This document shows, piece after piece, positions 1-7,969 of a stretch of 47,922 bases of DNA (within the stretch, counting starts at the first letter, position 1; each line of letters begins with the position of its first letter). The notes below the pieces were generated by a model that saw only the letters and a program-made list of their open reading frames with translations, did no database searches and was not told where the DNA came from. Source of the stretch: Candidatus Bipolaricaulota bacterium (lineage in GTDB: Bacteria; Bipolaricaulota; Bipolaricaulia; UBA7950; UBA9294). Both the position numbers and the translations under genes were made by a program. Where the stretch lies: the NCBI GenBank assembly GCA_030611415.1, contig JAUWPW010000005.1:1-47922 (forward strand). Reading direction: 5' to 3'.

Positions 1-86
1 GGAAGATTACGTGCCAGGTACCTGAGGTTGGGCGGGTTGTCTATGACATAACTAGTAAGCCACCAGCTACTATTGAGTGGGAGTAA
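1..86 (+). CDS. guaA: GMP synthase (glutamine-hydrolysing), C-terminal fragment, 5' truncated by window edge
   Basis: Frame starting at nt 3 reads KITCQVPEVGRVVYDITSKPPATIEWE*, matching the conserved GuaA C-terminus (RVVYDITSKPPxTIEWE). Confidence 0.85.
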   Translation, partial: KITCQVPEVGRVVYDITSKPPATIEWE

Positions 87-109
87 TTGATTCCTGGGAT
101 CTTAGCGGC

Positions 110-138
110 TTGAGTGAGTGAAACGAGCGGGCGAGAGA
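110..138. repeat. 29-nt dispersed intergenic word, copy 1 (ttgagtgagtgaaacgagcgggcgagaga)
   Basis: 28/29 identical to 43915-43943; both are intergenic. Confidence 0.8.
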
Positions 139-243
139 AAAGCTTCATCTCAGAAGGAGGTCCTTATTACACTCCGTACCTTGTGTCCAGCGTGAGGAGC
201 CGGTTTCTTTTCTTCAAAACGATCTAGAACAAGTATTATCCAG

Positions 244-804
244 TTATTGTGGCAGGGTTACTCCTTGTTGGCCTTGATAAATTCCACCGGTCTCTTTTTC
301 TGCATAGGTGCGCAGTGGCCTCTTTCCTCGGAAAAAGATCACCTGGGTTATTCCTTGGTGAATGTGAAGCCGGATCGGAAGAGGTGAAAGGTTGGCAAGT
401 TCGAGGGTAAGTTTTCCTCGCCATCCTGGCTCAAGTGGTGTTACGTTTACCAGAAGGCCGCAGCGAGCATAGGAGCTTTTTCCCCAACAAACAGCACAAA
501 CATTGTCTGGTATGTTGAACCATTCGACAGATTCAGCGAGTACCTGGGAGCCTGCAGCGATTTCAAGAATTTCATCAGCTTCGATCTCTCTGAAGTGGTG
601 CACAGGAAAAGCTATCGGGTCAAGTACGGCGTTGATGCCGCCTAGTGGTACTAAGAATTTGTTTCCTAGTCGCAGGTCATACCCAAAACTTCCCAACCCA
701 TAGGAAGGTTTCCCTTCCTGAAAAGGAACGAAGGGATCAATCATCGGGTTATTGCGCTCGCACAGGGCAGCGACTTCGTGATCGGATAAGATACCGTTGT
801 TCAT
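244..804 (-). CDS. dcd: dCTP deaminase (dUTPase/dCTP deaminase superfamily)
   Basis: Motifs SFGYDLRLG, GKSSYARCGLLVNVTPLEPGWRGKLTLELAN, and a C-terminal YQGQQGVTLP tail. Confidence 0.9.
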   Translation of the reverse strand: MNNGILSDHEVAALCERNNPMIDPFVPFQEGKPSYGLGSFGYDLRLGNKFLVPLGGINAVLDPIAFPVHHFREIEADEILEIAAGSQVLAESVEWFNIPDNVCAVCWGKSSYARCGLLVNVTPLEPGWRGKLTLELANLSPLPIRLHIHQGITQVIFFRGKRPLRTYAEKETGGIYQGQQGVTLPQ

Positions 805-1583
805 TTGGCCTCCCTTGCTTTCTCAAAGAAAGGAGCAGCAAAGCTGGTTGTCCATGTACGTTTGTCAAAAGGCCGGGTTCTTACGGAAGAGAGGAATTTC
901 TCAAATTCTTTCCAATCCTTGCCGTAGATATGATAAGAGTCTGATATATCCATGTATCCTCCGCTATATACAGGCTGTTTGATCTGATTCTGTAGTTGTT
1001 CTGCAACAGCACGTTGTAAGTCGGTCAATGCCCACATGTTCATAAACGCTGCTTTGAAAGCATCTCTTGATCTCCAGTGGGCGTTCATGTTGAGCACTAA
1101 ACCATCATTGCCAGGAAGTACCCGAAAATGGAGCCGCTGAAGACAAGGTGGTTCATCACTGTGCAAATCCTGGGCAGGGATCCAGGTTATCGCCTGAGCA
1201 CGGCGGGTATACGGTGTTTTAGCAAGCCTTCTTACTACGTAGGAAAGCTGGTCTATTTCGTCAGCATACGAGAATAATCGGTGATGGTAGCTGTAAGGCC
1301 ATCTGCCCTCTCCCACGCGGTTGTCATGGATACCGTTTACTACTTCTAGGCGATAGATCTCCAGGTCTTCCAGTTTTGCAGGAAAAGATCGATGGATTCG
1401 TGGTTCAGCAAAAGGCTCTTTCACTGTTATTATCATCGTGCAGTCCTTGCTCGGAGGGTCATTGGGGCGGTCATATTCGGTCTCTATCTCGATTCCGTTC
1501 TGCCAAGCCGAAAGAACCGATTTTTCCCAAGCTTCGGGCAAAAGCCTTTCCGAAACATGCAACACCGGAATGTGTCCTTTCAT
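801..1583 (-). CDS. Thymidylate synthase, ThyA superfamily (archaeal-like divergent form)
   Basis: Catalytic-type PPC followed by LHFRV...LNMNAHWRSRDAFKAAFMNMWALTDLQ and a DSYHIYGKDWKEFEKFL segment resembling the ThyA DxHIY motif; 4-nt overlap with dcd. Confidence 0.75.
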   Translation of the reverse strand: MKGHIPVLHVSERLLPEAWEKSVLSAWQNGIEIETEYDRPNDPPSKDCTMIITVKEPFAEPRIHRSFPAKLEDLEIYRLEVVNGIHDNRVGEGRWPYSYHHRLFSYADEIDQLSYVVRRLAKTPYTRRAQAITWIPAQDLHSDEPPCLQRLHFRVLPGNDGLVLNMNAHWRSRDAFKAAFMNMWALTDLQRAVAEQLQNQIKQPVYSGGYMDISDSYHIYGKDWKEFEKFLSSVRTRPFDKRTWTTSFAAPFFEKAREAK

Positions 1584-1625
1584 CTTGTCCTCCTGGCTCT
1601 CGACCCTGGACTATCTTCTGTCCTC

Positions 1626-1685
1626 TAATCCATAATCCTTAATCCTTAATCCTGTGTTTTTCACCCATCACCCATCACCCATCAC
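1626..1685. repeat. Two short heptanucleotide tandem arrays: TAATCC(T/A) x4 (1626-1653) and CACCCAT x3 (1662-1685)
   Basis: Direct inspection; intergenic between thymidylate synthase and nrdG. Confidence 0.9.
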
Positions 1686-1703
1686 GATTTACTATTTCTA
1701 TCA

Positions 1704-2405
1704 TTAGCGTGCCCCCCCTGCAGGAAACGAACTTTTTATCTGTTCCCATATTGCACCCAACTCTTCCTCCGAGAAAGCTTGCCTATCCTTCCAGGCGGGA
1801 TCAACCAAGGCTTTGTCCTGTGGTACCACGAACCGCTGTAGATAGTAACGTTTTGCTCCGGCAATCATAGGAATTGTCTCCTCTATATCACCAACAGTGA
1901 TTGTTGGGGCAACGGTTGTGCGAAACTCGTAATCGGGCGCATTATGGATTACGAGACGGATCGAGTGCCGGATTGCATCGATATCAACATGGACCCCCGC
2001 TAGTTCGTCATATCGCGCTGGTGGGCCCTTGACGTCCATCGCGACGTAGTCAAGGAGATGGGCCCGAAATAGTGCTTCAAGAATCTCAGGTTGTGAGCCG
2101 TTGGTGTCAAGCTTGACTAGAAGACCGAGGTGTTTTACGCGTGTGATGAATTGGCCTAGATCAGGCTGTAAGGTTGGTTCTCCGCCGGTGATGACCAGAG
2201 CATCGATAAACCCTTCTCGTTCGCGCAAGGTGCTAAGGATATCATTTTCCGGGATGAGGTGGAGCTTACTTGTTTCCTCTGGCAACACTAATTCTGAGTT
2301 GTGGCAGAAGGGACAGCGGAAGTTGCAGGCTGCCGCGTAGACCAGTGCCGCAATATGGTCTGGGTAATCAATTAGCGTCATTGGAAGCAGGTGAGCAAAT
2401 TTCAC
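1704..2405 (-). CDS. nrdG: Anaerobic ribonucleoside-triphosphate reductase activating protein (radical SAM)
   Basis: CNFRCPFCHN radical SAM CxxxCxxC, GGEPTLQPDL; next to nrdD. Confidence 0.9.
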   Translation of the reverse strand: MKFAHLLPMTLIDYPDHIAALVYAAACNFRCPFCHNSELVLPEETSKLHLIPENDILSTLREREGFIDALVITGGEPTLQPDLGQFITRVKHLGLLVKLDTNGSQPEILEALFRAHLLDYVAMDVKGPPARYDELAGVHVDIDAIRHSIRLVIHNAPDYEFRTTVAPTITVGDIEETIPMIAGAKRYYLQRFVVPQDKALVDPAWKDRQAFSEEELGAIWEQIKSSFPAGGAR

Positions 2406-2540
2406 ATGAGACCCCCGCTTAATACATACATTAAGCCTTGTCCGCGTATTCCAGGCACAGAAGATTCAGTGTTCATCTTGGGTATTATCTCTCTGAATAC
2501 CGAACCTTGCTAGTGACGTTTTCCTCGCAGATTCTTATAA

Positions 2541-4655
2541 CTACGGATTTGCGGCTACCTTAGCGAGTTGACCGGTTGAGTATACTTTGCGGTCAGCAAA
2601 CTCAGCGCGTTTCCCATCATTCCATTGCTCTACCGGTCTCAGGTATCCAACCACGCGGGAGTAAACCTCGGTATGTGCGCCACATAGCGGACAACTTGTT
2701 TGCTCTCCCACAAGATATCCATGCTCTGGACAAATAGAGAAGCTCGGCGTAAGGGTGTAGTACGGCAGATGGAAGCCCTCGGCTATCTTTCGTACTAGTT
2801 GCTTGGTCGCCTCAGAGCTTGGCAAGTGCTCGCCAAGGAATCCATGAAAGACCGTTCCGCCCGTGTAGCGAGTTTGCAATGGATCCTGCATCTGTAGTGC
2901 TTCGAATAGATCGTCAGTCAACCCGACCGGTAGGTGAGTGGAGTTGGTGTAGTACGGCTCCTTGCCCCCATAACGCTCTAAGGTGTATATATGAATATTC
3001 GGATAGCGATTGAGGTCCTTCCTTGCCAAACTGTAGCTTGCTCCTTCGGCTGGGGTTGCTTCTAGGTTAAAGATCTCATTGGTTTCTTCCTGAAAATTAC
3101 TTAGCTTTTCTCGCATGAAGTCGAGCGTTTTTAGCGCGAAGGCTTGTCCGGCAGGATCAGCAATCGAAAGGCCATACAAGTTGAGTAAAGCATCATTCAT
3201 TCCAATAAGGCCAATTGTGGAGAAGTGATTTCTCCAGTAACCTCCTATGCTTTGTTTGACCTCTTGTAGATAGAACTTCGAATAGGGGTAAAGCCCTTTT
3301 TCTGTAAGGTTCTCTAGAGTCTTGCGCTTGATCAATAGTGATTCTCTAGCGAGATCCATCAGATCACTCAAGCGGTTGAAGAAATCAGACTCGTTCTTAG
3401 ATAGGTAACCCAAGCGTGGGATGTTGATCGTTACCACGCCGATCGATCCAGTGAGTGGGTTTGCCCCGAACAGTCCGCCGCCGCGTTTCCTGAGCTCACG
3501 ATTGTCAATACGAAGGCGGCAACACATACTGCGGGCATCCTCCGGCTTCATGTCGCTTCCTATGAAATTAGAAAAGTATGGTATCCCATATCTTGCTGTC
3601 ATCTCCCACAGCGGAGCGAAATTGTCATTTTCCCAATCGAAATCCTCTGTTATATTGTAGGTGGGGATAGGGAAGGTGAACGGTCGATCGTGCATGTCTC
3701 CTTTAACCATCACCTCGGCAAAGGCACGATTGAACATGTCCATTTCGTGTTGATAGTCACCATAGACAGAGTCTTGCAGCTTTCCGCCTATGGCTATTGG
3801 TTCTCCTCTCATATAACGCGGGACCTCCAGGTCAAAAGTTACGTTGGTAAACGGGGTCTGAAAGCCAACTCGCGTGGGCACATTCATGTTGTACACAAAC
3901 TCTTGCAGGTTTTGTTTTACTTCGCTGTAGGAGAGGTTGTCGTGTCGGATGAAGGGAGCAAGATAAGTATCGAGGTTTGAGAAAGCCTGTGCTCCGGCCG
4001 CTTCGCCCTGTAAAGTGTACATAAAGTTTACTACCTGGAGTAGCGCAACGCGGAAGTGTTTTGCCGGTGCGGCCTCTATTTTTCCCCGTACACCACGGAA
4101 GCCACGCATGAGCAAATGATACAAGTCCCAGCCCACACAGTAGGCGCCAAGGGTTCCCAGGTCGTGGATATGAAAGTCCCCTTCAATGTGGCGCTCACGG
4201 ATTTCCTTGGGGTAGATCTTATTCAGCCAATAACGTGAGATCACTCTATCCGTAATATGGGTGTTTAGCCCTTGTAGCGAGTAGGTCATGTTGCTGTTCT
4301 CGCGCACCCGCCAGTTGCGGTCCTGTAGGTAGTCTTCCACGAGTGGGATTTCAGTAAGGAGGCCGCGCATCTCGCGCATGTCAGCGTGTTGTTTGCGATA
4401 AAGAATGTAAGCCTTGGCCGCTCTGATGTATCCTGTTTCGATGAGTACTTTTTCTACTGTATCCTGGATTTCTTCTACCTTGGGCGGCTTATCTACAAAT
4501 GTCTCATAGAGGTACTCCACGACCCGGCCCGACAATTGCTCGGCCGCTGCTCTGTCAGGGTTTCCCACCGCGTGCATGGCTTTCTGGATAGCGGTTGTGA
4601 TTTTCTCCTTATCGAAGGGCATTACACGGCCGCTGCGTTTAATGATTCTGTCCAA
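2541..4655 (-). CDS. nrdD: Anaerobic ribonucleoside-triphosphate reductase
   Basis: N-terminal ATP-cone (IIKRSGRVMPFDKEKITTAIQKAM), NrdD core, C-terminal zinc-binding CPEHGYL...CPLCG and Gly-radical-like RVVGYLRP. Confidence 0.97.
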   Translation of the reverse strand: MDRIIKRSGRVMPFDKEKITTAIQKAMHAVGNPDRAAAEQLSGRVVEYLYETFVDKPPKVEEIQDTVEKVLIETGYIRAAKAYILYRKQHADMREMRGLLTEIPLVEDYLQDRNWRVRENSNMTYSLQGLNTHITDRVISRYWLNKIYPKEIRERHIEGDFHIHDLGTLGAYCVGWDLYHLLMRGFRGVRGKIEAAPAKHFRVALLQVVNFMYTLQGEAAGAQAFSNLDTYLAPFIRHDNLSYSEVKQNLQEFVYNMNVPTRVGFQTPFTNVTFDLEVPRYMRGEPIAIGGKLQDSVYGDYQHEMDMFNRAFAEVMVKGDMHDRPFTFPIPTYNITEDFDWENDNFAPLWEMTARYGIPYFSNFIGSDMKPEDARSMCCRLRIDNRELRKRGGGLFGANPLTGSIGVVTINIPRLGYLSKNESDFFNRLSDLMDLARESLLIKRKTLENLTEKGLYPYSKFYLQEVKQSIGGYWRNHFSTIGLIGMNDALLNLYGLSIADPAGQAFALKTLDFMREKLSNFQEETNEIFNLEATPAEGASYSLARKDLNRYPNIHIYTLERYGGKEPYYTNSTHLPVGLTDDLFEALQMQDPLQTRYTGGTVFHGFLGEHLPSSEATKQLVRKIAEGFHLPYYTLTPSFSICPEHGYLVGEQTSCPLCGAHTEVYSRVVGYLRPVEQWNDGKRAEFADRKVYSTGQLAKVAANP

Positions 4656-4849
4656 TATTGTTCCCCCTCATTGAAACATGCGTTGATATGTAAGACCGAG
4701 CTCAGCGTAGCTTATGGAGGGATATAAAGTCAACCGTAACTTGTTCGCCTTTGTGGTAATGAAGGAGTGATCGCCAGGGGATAAGAACAAACGCCATATA
4801 CAAAAGAGTGATAGAGGTCTGACAATAGGGCAGGGGGTGATGAGCGAAA

Positions 4850-4866
4850 AACGGTGAACGGTGAAT
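4850..4866. repeat. AACGGTG heptamer x2 plus partial
   Basis: aacggtgaacggtgaat in the nrdD-rpsT intergenic region. Confidence 0.6.
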
Positions 4867-5065
4867 CGTACCCCTAGTCCTGCTTCCGGCCTCCGATTCT
4901 CCACTGCTGGCGCTTGACTGCAGTAGGTAGGCCAGATAGGGAAGAACCCCTCTTGCGTGAATTGGAGAGTAGCTTCGAGTAAAGGTTTCGGAGCTTGATT
5001 TTGCGATGAGCATGAGATAAGCTTCTGCAGTACTGAATAATTCGACAATTAGTAATCCAGGAGAG

Positions 5066-5335
5066 GTGATCAAAATACCTAACATTCGTTCAGCAGAGAA
5101 GCGTTTGCGTCAGAGTAAAAAACGTCGAGGACTCAATCGAGCAAAAAAGACGGCACTCAAGCATGTCATTAAGCAGATAAAGACTCATCTGGCTGCTGGC
5201 GATAGAGAGGCGGCACGCGCACTCTTGCCCGAGCTTGCCAAAGTAACTGATAAAGCGGCCAAACATCACACAATTCATAAGAATAAGGCCAATCGGATTA
5301 AGTCTCGGTGGATGAGGAGGGTGGGAGCAGTTTAA
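5066..5335 (+). CDS. rpsT: 30S ribosomal protein S20
   Basis: NIRSAEKRLRQSKKRRGLNRAKKTALK...IHKNKANRIKSR; GTG start. Confidence 0.94.
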   Translation: MIKIPNIRSAEKRLRQSKKRRGLNRAKKTALKHVIKQIKTHLAAGDREAARALLPELAKVTDKAAKHHTIHKNKANRIKSRWMRRVGAV

Positions 5336-5346
5336 GGGAGGTTTGC

Positions 5347-6246
5347 GTGCGACAGTACGATTTTCTTGGCAAAGCAAAGTACTTGGTTCCCATCTCTATC
5401 ATTCTTGTAGTGGCGAGCATTGTTCTCTTGATCCCTCAAGTGCGAGGCCTAAATCCAGGGATTGAGTTTACCGGTGGAACCGAATTTACGATTAAGTTCG
5501 CCGGGCCAGTAGAGATAGCTGATTTGCGTGGCGTATTAGCTGGGCTTTCCCCTGAGAGTACGGATTTAGGAAAGAGCGCTATCCAGGATGTTTCTGGCAA
5601 GAACACTAAGGTCATCACAACACAGTTAGACGTAGAAGCAAATCAGTCGACAATTGATCAGATCGAAGAGACTATAATAGCTCAGTTTGAAGTGGAGGAT
5701 ATCAACCGTCGCTCAATTGGCAAGCAGGTTAGCCGGGAGCTTACTCAAAAGGGTTGGCAAGCTGTGTTGCTTGCCCTGGTGGTAATACTGGTTTACGTCT
5801 CGTGGCGATTTCGCCTGCGGTACGCTATCGGCGCTGTGGCGTCAGTTACGCATGACGTAATCATCGCACTGGGTATCTTTGCTCTTTTCAAGATTCAAGT
5901 GAATCTACCTACAATTGCTGCGTTTTTGACTATCGTTGGGTATTCCCTCAATGATACAATAGTTATCTTTGACCGCATTCGTGAGAATATCAAGATGAAC
6001 AAGAAAAGGTCGATCTTCGATACTATCAACCTTAGTGTTAATCAATCATTGACTCGGACCCTAAACACTTCGTTTACAACTTTTATTCCCGTCTTGATCT
6101 TGTTCTTGTTTGGTGGAACGGTTTTACGCGGATTCTCTGTGGCTCTTTTTATTGGGGTGGTTGTAGGCACGTATTCCTCTATGTATGTAGCTAACCCGAT
6201 TCTCTATGCATGGACACTTAAGGCAGGTGGGGCGAAGAAGGGTTGA
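5347..6246 (+). CDS. secF: Protein translocase subunit SecF
   Basis: GIEFTGGTEFTIKF, GYSLNDTIVIFDRIREN, SVNQSLTRTLNTSFTT; GTG start at 5347 preferred over the track start, which overlaps rpsT. Confidence 0.93.
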   Translation: MRQYDFLGKAKYLVPISIILVVASIVLLIPQVRGLNPGIEFTGGTEFTIKFAGPVEIADLRGVLAGLSPESTDLGKSAIQDVSGKNTKVITTQLDVEANQSTIDQIEETIIAQFEVEDINRRSIGKQVSRELTQKGWQAVLLALVVILVYVSWRFRLRYAIGAVASVTHDVIIALGIFALFKIQVNLPTIAAFLTIVGYSLNDTIVIFDRIRENIKMNKKRSIFDTINLSVNQSLTRTLNTSFTTFIPVLILFLFGGTVLRGFSVALFIGVVVGTYSSMYVANPILYAWTLKAGGAKKG

Positions 6247-6247
6247 T

Positions 6248-7969
6248 GTGAAGTCTCTTATCCATCCAGGGAAGGAATGGAAACTCTCCGCTTGTCCAAG
6301 TGATAGCCTGATTCACGAGATTCAAGAAGCAATTCCCTGTAAACGACCGTTTGCTGTCTTGCTCGCGCAACGTGGCGCGCATAAATGGGAAGCATTGATG
6401 AATCCTTGTTCTCGGGATTTTCATTGCTCTTCTCTTATGCTGGGAGTGGAAAAGGCTGTCCCTCGACTGATACAAGCAATTGGGAAGAAGGAAAAGATAT
6501 TCATCCATGGAGATTTTGACGTTGACGGCTTGAGTGGAGCAGCTGTCCTTTACAAAGGCTTGCTACCTCTGTTCCCCCCAAAAACAATAAAAGTCGAGGT
6601 CGGTACCCGCGAGCAAGGGCACGGCTTGTCTGTTGGTTTTGTGCGCCGCGTGATAGGTGAGTTGTTTTCACTTGTTCTCACTGTTGATTGTGGGATCTCC
6701 AACGGTAAAGAGATTTCCGAGCTACGTGATGCGGGGATTGACACAATCATCACAGATCACCATTTGCCCAGCCGGCAACTGCCTCCGGCGGTGGCCATCC
6801 TTGATCCACATCAGGCGGGTGAAACATACCCTAACTGTGATTTGGCTGGGGTAGGTGTGGCCTACAAGTTGATCTGCGGGCTGTACAAGCAACTCGGGCG
6901 AGAAGTTCCCTATTCTTTTCTGGATTTGGTTGGTCTAGGAACGATCGCGGACCTTGTTCCCCTTGCCAGAGGCTCAGAGGTGGAGAACCGAGCGATAGTG
7001 CGGGAGGCACTTTCGCTGTTGGCTAGCGGTACAGGATCTTCACTTGGCCTACGGGTATTGATGGATAGAATGTCTGTCAACGTAACAAGAGTAACAGCTA
7101 GAGACATTGCTTACATGGTTGTCCCCAAGTTGAACGCGGCGAATCGGGCTGGTGATCCCAAGGTGGCTTTTCTTCTTCTCTGCACAGGAAAGCAGGAGCG
7201 TGCGAGATATCTAACCGAGATCCTACTAGACTACAATCGCGATCGTGAGATTGCGCAAGCTGATTTGTTGGCTCAGGCCGAGGAGAAGATAGCAGCAGAG
7301 GGAACAGACCCGGCAAAGGATGGTATCGTTGTTCTTACTGGAAAGTATTGGAATGAAGGGATACTAGGGCTCGCAGCTTCTAGGCTGGTTGATCGTTATC
7401 ATGTTCCGGCAGTTGTTATCTCTCGCGGAGATCGAATGAGTCGTGCTTCTTGCCGCACCATAGAAGGATTTGACATCGCGGAGTGCCTTGAGGCGCATTC
7501 TGATTTGCTTATTCGTTACGGTGGGCACAAAATGGCAGCGGGGTTTTCGGTTTCAAATGATCTGCTTCCCATATTGCGCAAGCGGCTCCTGCTTTATGCT
7601 ACAGAAAAGAATCTAGCTCCTTTGTCCACGGCTAACAGCATTGATGTGGAGCTTGTGCCTGATGGGATCGATATACAGCTCTATACTAACCTGCGCTCGC
7701 TAGCTCCTTATGGGCAAGGTAATCCCTTGCCCATCTTTCTCTTACGGGGATGTTTATTCGATGGTCTCTCTTTGGTAGGCGCGCGAAAGCAACACCTAAA
7801 GGGAAGGGTTGTGTGTGATGGATCACGGGTTCCATTTATCGCTTTCCGCATGGCAAGGCATATTAATACCTTTGAAAACACATGTAACGTTGCCGTTGTT
7901 TTTAGAGCTGGATTTGATAGCTGGCATAAACAAGTGCAATTAGAAGTTATTGACTTGGTGGAAAACTAA
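6248..7969 (+). CDS. recJ: Single-stranded-DNA-specific exonuclease RecJ (DHH family)
   Basis: HGDFDVDGLSGAA, TVDCGISN, ITDHHLP, GVGVAYKL, RYGGHKMAAGFSV; GTG start at 6248. Confidence 0.92.
   Translation: MKSLIHPGKEWKLSACPSDSLIHEIQEAIPCKRPFAVLLAQRGAHKWEALMNPCSRDFHCSSLMLGVEKAVPRLIQAIGKKEKIFIHGDFDVDGLSGAAVLYKGLLPLFPPKTIKVEVGTREQGHGLSVGFVRRVIGELFSLVLTVDCGISNGKEISELRDAGIDTIITDHHLPSRQLPPAVAILDPHQAGETYPNCDLAGVGVAYKLICGLYKQLGREVPYSFLDLVGLGTIADLVPLARGSEVENRAIVREALSLLASGTGSSLGLRVLMDRMSVNVTRVTARDIAYMVVPKLNAANRAGDPKVAFLLLCTGKQERARYLTEILLDYNRDREIAQADLLAQAEEKIAAEGTDPAKDGIVVLTGKYWNEGILGLAASRLVDRYHVPAVVISRGDRMSRASCRTIEGFDIAECLEAHSDLLIRYGGHKMAAGFSVSNDLLPILRKRLLLYATEKNLAPLSTANSIDVELVPDGIDIQLYTNLRSLAPYGQGNPLPIFLLRGCLFDGLSLVGARKQHLKGRVVCDGSRVPFIAFRMARHINTFENTCNVAVVFRAGFDSWHKQVQLEVIDLVEN

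Noticed and set aside
4668-5085. Two overlapping 126/127-aa minus-strand ORFs
   Set aside because: Lie in the nrdD-rpsT spacer, in two frames of the same DNA, and include the AACGGTG repeat; no family resemblance.
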